Below are positions 7,479 through 11,769 of a DNA stretch of 11,769 nt, one piece after another; the stretch's first letter is position 1, and every line of letters starts with the position of its first letter. Made by a program: the position numbers and the translations under genes. Below the pieces are notes generated by a model. It did not search any database and was not told the origin of the DNA. It saw nothing but the letters and a program-made list of their open reading frames with translations. The DNA comes from Chitinophagaceae bacterium (GTDB taxonomy: Bacteria > Bacteroidota > Bacteroidia > Chitinophagales > Chitinophagaceae). Location of the stretch: contig JAOQAL010000177.1 of the NCBI GenBank assembly GCA_025963615.1, positions 1 through 11,769 of the forward strand. The letters run 5' to 3'.

Positions 7479-7487
7479 GACACTACC
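7467..7487 (-). repeat. right terminal inverted repeat
   Basis: 21 bp, perfect reverse complement of 6911-6931. It contains the TGA stop (7476-7478) of the plus-strand tail ORF. Confidence 0.92.
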
Positions 7488-7491
7488 CAAT

Positions 7492-10400
7492 TTACCTTAT
7501 GAGAACAAACGTGCCTTTTTTTGTATAAGTTACATTATTTTCACCGGTATACTTGCATAAATACACAAAAACACCTGATGGTTGTAGTTCGTTTCTAAAT
7601 ATACCGTCCCACTTTGCGTTATAATCATTTGTTTTAAATACTACCTCACCATTCCTGTTATAAAGCGCCAATTTGAAACTTTTAACCGGGCAACCATTTA
7701 CCATTGCTCCGAAACGGTCATTTTTACCATCGCTATTGGGGGTAAATGCACCGGGCAATATGACACAATTCTCCGGTGTGCTGCATGCTTCTACCCTAAG
7801 AATTGCGGAAGAGTTGATGCGGCAACCATTGGTATCGATTGCCTGCAGTGTTATCGCTTTGTTTTCCGTAGCATTAAGCATCGTCTGGTTACCTTGCCCA
7901 CCAGTATTCCATAATAAACTGGTCAATGCGCCCGGAGGGGACAGTGCTTTGAAGGTTACTGAGGTATTGTAACATACAGCTGTATCCGCGGGGGTGATAG
8001 TTACATTGATACCAGGTGCAAACTTAATCGTAAAGTTTTCTTTGTAAGGACATTTAAAGTTATCAAAAACCGCAATTTCATGTGTGCCTGGCTGTAATTG
8101 ATCAATCTGGGGGCGGCCGCTATGGTCTACCTGGTCAACTGAATAGGTATAGGGCGAAGATCCTCCCTGTATCGATGAAACACTAATTGCCCCGGTAAGC
8201 GACCCACATACAGCATCATCCACCTTATATTGTATTTCGGATGGCCCATCTGTATTTTTAATGGTGATACCAGATTTTGTTAACATACAATTCTTATTAT
8301 CCTTTATATATAGCGTGTAACTGCCCGCGTCAAGGTTTGAAAACTGCGGAGTGGCAAAAAAGTCGGCATTATTAATCGAGTAGGTATACGGGGCGGAACC
8401 TCCCAGTACAGACGGCACCTGCAGGCCACCAAGACCAGACAAACAATGATCATCGCTTAACGTAATGACTGCATCAGTTGCCGGCGTCGCCTGCCTGATA
8501 GTAACTGTTTTTGAAATACTGCAACCTCCTATATCCGTCGCTGTTAGCAGGTAGTCAGCTGCCGCCAGATTGGTAAAGCTTCCGGATGAAGACGACAATG
8601 TATTTAGGGTGTAATTATAGGGCGACATGCCGCCGTATGCCACTGCATTCAGTTGGCCGGTAGCCTGGTTACAGTTACCCGTTATCGTGCCTATATCAAT
8701 TTGAGATGGCCCTGATATCCTGGCTACGTTAACGGTACCCATGAACTGGCAACCAGCCGCGTCTTTAATATGAACCATATAACTGCCGGAATCGAGACCG
8801 TTAAAAAATGGAGAAGCGCTAAAAGAACCCTGATCAATTGCAAATGTATAAGGCGCTTGCCCTCCAGCCGGCAAAATCATATTTATGCTTCCATTTGCCT
8901 TGTCACAATTTTCTTTGGTGATTGTGCAGGCAAATCCAACGACTCCCTGCGGTGGCGGTGGTACGTTAAACTTCAAGTGCTTGGTAAGGCCCTTACTATC
9001 GGTAACGGTCACGCTATAATTGCCCTGCCCGACGCCCGATATTGACGGTGTAGTTGCTCCCGTGTTCCATTGAAAGGTAAACGGCGCTGTTCCACAGCTT
9101 ACGGTGAGGCCTATACGTCCATTGGGAGTACAACTCGTAGGGGGTGTAACAAGGGAATCTACTTTCAGCGTCTGCCACTTCAACTCCAATAAAAAAGCTG
9201 CTATATTGGAGGCTTTCGGATCGAAATAGGCGCCGTTCCCTGGATTCGTGAGATCCGGGTTTGGATAATATTGACCGATTCGCTGATCCCCGAAAATATA
9301 AATTGAATTTCCTCGTTTATCGACTGTCATTTCAGAGGCCTCATAATATTCCGCCACCCAATCGGCCAGTGAGAGATAGACAGTATTGCCATCTTTATCG
9401 AATGTTAGAAAAACCGGACCGGTAGCTGAATTGTATTTCGATGTCTGAGCATCCCAGAAAAAAGAACCGGGACAGTCCGTATTTTTTGTCGGGAATGTCC
9501 ACCAGAAATCATTCATCTGCCCCAGCACCTGAAATTGGTTATTGACAGGATCAAATTCTATCTGCCGCAGCGTATAATTCCGGGTTGTAGGAATTGATTT
9601 TTCCCATACAAGGTTGGTACCTGAATTGAATTTTGCAAAATTACGCCCGGATGCTATGTAAACATCTCCCGCATCATCCGTGGTAATATCCATTCCTGCA
9701 AAGCTGCCGGGATACCTGGTTGACCACACAATGGTTCTCGCAGGGTTAAACTTTGTTATCATAACATTGTTCGGATTCGTCGCTGTATTAAAGTATCCGC
9801 CTGCATCGACTAATGGATATTCAGAAGAACGGCCCGCACCAATAATGTAAACATTGCCGAATTTGTCCGCATGAACGCGTGTGCCGAGATTATCATCATC
9901 GTTACCTTCAATTCTTGTTGACCATACCAGCCGGTTGGATGGATCGAACTGGGAAATAAAAAAAGTAAACGCTACATATTGGGGGTTTGTCACACAAAAA
10001 GCGCCGTTGCCCGGATCCACTGTCGGGAAAAAATCGCTCCGTGAATGTCCTACGAGATATACATTACCGAGATAATCCGAAGTCATGTCCGTAATGCCAG
10101 TTAAAGATGCAGCGAAAATTGAACACCATGTCAATCTTCCTCTATCATCAAACTTAGCTATGAAGTTTCTTGCGTATGCATTGCCCGCGTCGAAATAGCC
10201 ACCGTTATCCAATAACGGAATGGGGCAATTGCCATTTGCAAATTCAGCAGTAGCAAAAAGATTACCCCATTTGTCCGTAGTTATTTTCCGGCTTCTTATG
10301 GGTTTGGCTCCGCCAAAATAAGTGGACCACAACAACTGACCTGCGGGTGTAAACTTCATCAGGATCATTGATCCGTTAGGCGCCGAAGCAAAATCCTGAT

Positions 10401-11373
10401 AATAGGCCCCTCCGCCAGGATTAAATGTTGGAAAGGGGGTTTGATCGCTTGCATAAAGCTGGACATACAGATTATTTGCAGAATCAACGCGCACACCTGT
10501 TCCCACTACCTCATTGTAGTTTTGTGTTATCAGTGTACTACTTAGATATGTGCCCCAATAGACATCGGGATCTATTACCAGCGTTTTAGTATGATCGTAA
10601 GTTGCCAGCCCAAACTGAATATCCATTTTTTTGGTTATAAACGATGATTCAACCTTTTGTTTGTTTCCTTTGTCGGCGATCGTATAAGCATAAGGATTAG
10701 CTTCATTAATAAAGCCCATTTGTGTCTTTATATTCAACCCCTCCCCGGTGAGGGCAATTTTTGCATTATCGGAATACCGAAGCTTTATGTCTTCAGGTCT
10801 TGCACCTGGATGAACGATAAATTCATATTTGAGCGAAACACTGTCGCCTTGTTGCTGAAGAAAAATGCGCCAATCGACGCCTGAATAAACATCCTTTATT
10901 AGGATTTCGTTCTTTAATCTTTGTGCTGCGCCATTTTCTGAATACGAGTCGAAATAGAAATTATATAATGCGTCTGGAGCTGCATCTTTCGTTTCGATTT
11001 TATTTGGCCGGATCTGCGCATTTAAAAGTGATATATCCACCCTTTCCAATTCAAAGTGAGTGAGCGTATCGCTGTTTTTGATTGATTTTGTAACAACCGT
11101 GCTGTTCTTTTTCTCTTTTATTTTATAAAACAGAAAAGACAACCCTTTACTTGTTATGTAAATGCTCCGGTTGTTTAACTGACCATAATATAAAACCGAG
11201 TTCACGGGAAGATTTTTCATATCCCTTATTTGACCTGCATTTTTAAGGAACCCTGTATAACGGATAGCGTGGGCTTGCAAAGTTGCTATTGCCGGGGATG
11301 TCAGCCTTGCCTGGCCGAACGAATATTGTACGAGGAAAAGCAATAAAATGACCCTGGTGGTTCGTATAATCAT
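7492..11373 (-). CDS. giant T9SS-secreted surface protein: SBBP propeller, SprB repeats, gliding-type C-terminal domain
   Basis: 1293 residues with an N-terminal signal peptide (hydrophobic core RVILLLFLVQYSFGQ, cleavage near residue 20). Residues about 30-270 match the conserved N-terminal region found before SBBP propellers (FLKNAGQIRD, YNFYFDSY, VYSGVDWRIF, YEFIVHPGA). From WGTYLSS (W273) to about 740 come SBBP-like beta-propeller blades with recurrent LLWSTYFGG, RLVWSTRIEG, IVWSTRYPG and D-GNVY-I motifs. Five SprB-type repeats follow, anchored on PFTF/PYTY aromatic residues at 765, 842, 919, 996 and 1075. Next are a PKD/Ig-like unit (about 1115-1190) and a T9SS type B sorting domain of the gliding-motility-associated class (about 1200-1293) with AFTPNSDGKNDRF (F1210), LALYNRNGEVVF and the final GTFVLIR. 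It is thus exported by T9SS and surface-attached or released; adhesion or a gliding-related role is likely but unproven. The reading frame is intact. Confidence 0.93.
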   Translation of the reverse strand: MIIRTTRVILLLFLVQYSFGQARLTSPAIATLQAHAIRYTGFLKNAGQIRDMKNLPVNSVLYYGQLNNRSIYITSKGLSFLFYKIKEKKNSTVVTKSIKNSDTLTHFELERVDISLLNAQIRPNKIETKDAAPDALYNFYFDSYSENGAAQRLKNEILIKDVYSGVDWRIFLQQQGDSVSLKYEFIVHPGARPEDIKLRYSDNAKIALTGEGLNIKTQMGFINEANPYAYTIADKGNKQKVESSFITKKMDIQFGLATYDHTKTLVIDPDVYWGTYLSSTLITQNYNEVVGTGVRVDSANNLYVQLYASDQTPFPTFNPGGGAYYQDFASAPNGSMILMKFTPAGQLLWSTYFGGAKPIRSRKITTDKWGNLFATAEFANGNCPIPLLDNGGYFDAGNAYARNFIAKFDDRGRLTWCSIFAASLTGITDMTSDYLGNVYLVGHSRSDFFPTVDPGNGAFCVTNPQYVAFTFFISQFDPSNRLVWSTRIEGNDDDNLGTRVHADKFGNVYIIGAGRSSEYPLVDAGGYFNTATNPNNVMITKFNPARTIVWSTRYPGSFAGMDITTDDAGDVYIASGRNFAKFNSGTNLVWEKSIPTTRNYTLRQIEFDPVNNQFQVLGQMNDFWWTFPTKNTDCPGSFFWDAQTSKYNSATGPVFLTFDKDGNTVYLSLADWVAEYYEASEMTVDKRGNSIYIFGDQRIGQYYPNPDLTNPGNGAYFDPKASNIAAFLLELKWQTLKVDSLVTPPTSCTPNGRIGLTVSCGTAPFTFQWNTGATTPSISGVGQGNYSVTVTDSKGLTKHLKFNVPPPPQGVVGFACTITKENCDKANGSINMILPAGGQAPYTFAIDQGSFSASPFFNGLDSGSYMVHIKDAAGCQFMGTVNVARISGPSQIDIGTITGNCNQATGQLNAVAYGGMSPYNYTLNTLSSSSGSFTNLAAADYLLTATDIGGCSISKTVTIRQATPATDAVITLSDDHCLSGLGGLQVPSVLGGSAPYTYSINNADFFATPQFSNLDAGSYTLYIKDNKNCMLTKSGITIKNTDGPSEIQYKVDDAVCGSLTGAISVSSIQGGSSPYTYSVDQVDHSGRPQIDQLQPGTHEIAVFDNFKCPYKENFTIKFAPGINVTITPADTAVCYNTSVTFKALSPPGALTSLLWNTGGQGNQTMLNATENKAITLQAIDTNGCRINSSAILRVEACSTPENCVILPGAFTPNSDGKNDRFGAMVNGCPVKSFKLALYNRNGEVVFKTNDYNAKWDGIFRNELQPSGVFVYLCKYTGENNVTYTKKGTFVLIR

Positions 11374-11591
11374 TGGCGCGACAAAATAGGAAATATAACG
11401 TGTAATTCATAATCGGAAAACCAAAATTGGAAGCCCTTCATTAAACCACTGCAGCGGGTTAAGAAACGCTGTAATTGGAAACACTAACAATAATGGTAAA
11501 GGTGAAAACTAATCGAATAATGAATTCAGAATTCCGAGGGTAAGTTGACAATAAAAAAATGAGAATTTGCCACCTTTTTTGCCTCCCCATC
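11374..11591. other. upstream region of the giant surface-protein gene
   Basis: No gene seen. On the minus strand TATATTTC (11397-11390) is a one-mismatch -7 box, with a TTTG further upstream at an overlong spacing of about 24 bp, so promoter assignment is weak. Confidence 0.35.
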
Positions 11592-11617
11592 TAAATTATT
11601 AAAACATTAATAATTTA
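11592..11617. repeat. perfect 11-bp AT-only inverted repeat
   Basis: TAAATTATTAA, loop AACA, TTAATAATTTA. It lies 28 bases past the 3' end of the tRNA-like gene in its direction of transcription. There is no adjoining T-run on the minus strand and the stem is A-T only, so it is a weak terminator candidate; it could equally be an operator-like dyad. Confidence 0.5.
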
Positions 11618-11644
11618 AAATCAACAAGATAAGAATATAATTAG

Positions 11645-11742
11645 CGGAGACTGAGGGATTCGAACCCTCGATACGGTTTCCCGTATACACACTTTCTCCC
11701 GACTTGGGGTCGGGACTCCTTCAACCACCCGGACAAGTCAAC
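11645..11742 (-). tRNA. tRNA-Ser-like gene, aberrant (possible pseudo-tRNA)
   Basis: About 98 bases, longer than usual. Clear parts: D-arm TCCGGGTGGTTGAAGGA, a long variable arm with stem ATACGG/CCGTAT and GAAA loop, a perfect T-arm (GAGGG TTCGAAT CCCTC), and the 3' acceptor strand AGTCTCC plus discriminator G, without encoded CCA. The long variable arm and acceptor end point to serine. Defects: the 5' acceptor strand GTTGACT mispairs at positions 2 and 3 (GGAGACT expected); base 14 is G instead of the near-universal A; the anticodon loop is CCCCAAG (11709-11703), so position 33 is C instead of U and the nominal anticodon is CCA; and about ten extra bases (AGAAAGTGTG) precede the variable stem. 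A working serine tRNA is therefore doubtful. It may be a decayed copy or a tRNA-like RNA. Confidence 0.6.
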
Positions 11743-11769
11743 CAATTTTTTAATAATTGTTCAATGTAT

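Larger units (their letters stand above)
6911..7487. mobile_element. 577-bp element with perfect 21-bp terminal inverted repeats (MITE-like or gutted IS)
   Basis: The ends 6911-6931 and 7467-7487 are exact reverse complements (outer bases GGTAGTGTCTCAG at the left). Inside lie a minus-strand small membrane protein gene whose reading ends near the left repeat, and a plus-strand transposase-tail-like frame that stops inside the right repeat, with a promoter between them. A transposase stop falling in the terminal repeat is a common insertion-sequence layout. No full transposase is present, so movement would need one in trans. I find no clear target-site duplication in the immediate flanks. The element sits between two convergent genes, four bases from the stop of the giant T9SS protein. 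Confidence 0.75.

Noticed and set aside
7488..7491. Target-site duplication at the borders of the inverted-repeat element
   Set aside because: The bases outside the left end (CGGC) and the right end (CAAT) do not match at any small offset that I tried.
1..11769. CRISPR array or defence system
   Set aside because: No regularly spaced short repeats were seen, and no nuclease, helicase or other defence gene signatures occur in the translated frames.

Overview
The window looks like a chromosomal piece of a Bacteroidota bacterium, most likely a soil or freshwater member of Chitinophagaceae or a close relative. The main support is a 1293-residue surface protein with SprB-type repeats and a gliding-motility-associated C-terminal domain, which is the sorting signal of the type IX secretion system (T9SS) and is confined to this phylum. 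Other support comes from a signal-peptide-bearing TlpA-like thioredoxin, a YD-repeat protein, TTG/TANNTTTG-type promoters and the absence of Shine-Dalgarno sequences. No database search was possible, so the lineage is an inference.

Layout: (1) 1-3893, minus strand: an operon-like pair, first a PSCyt1/DUF1549/DUF1553 c-type-cytochrome-like lipoprotein, then a twin-arginine-exported DUF1501 protein cut by the window edge about ten codons before its end. These two families usually travel together, and the biochemical role of the pair is not established. (2) 4130-4834, minus: a YD-repeat-like secreted protein whose lipobox appears to have Ser where Cys is expected. (3) 4835-5416: a gene-poor AT-rich spacer with two hairpins and a weak promoter. 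(4) 5417-6778, plus: a TlpA/ResA-like periplasmic thioredoxin, visibly more AT-rich than its neighbours. (5) 6832-7487: a large imperfect, attC-like hairpin directly followed by a 577-bp element with perfect 21-bp terminal inverted repeats. The element carries a small two-helix membrane protein gene (minus) and a transposase-tail-like ORF (plus), each ending at a terminal repeat, with a good Bacteroidota promoter between them. (6) 7492-11373, minus: the giant SBBP-propeller / SprB-repeat / T9SS protein, whose stop codon lies only four bases from the element. (7) 11645-11742, minus: a tRNA-Ser-like gene with several non-canonical bases, possibly a pseudo-tRNA.

The most unusual part is 6779-7491, between two convergent genes. 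A compact terminal-inverted-repeat element with divergent small ORFs sits against an attC-like stem-loop, next to an AT-rich gene of probable foreign origin. The second most unusual feature is the aberrant tRNA-Ser. The rest is typical Bacteroidota gene content with a few local oddities: a lost lipidation cysteine, an in-frame open stretch behind a stop codon, and a strikingly regular 77-residue SprB array.
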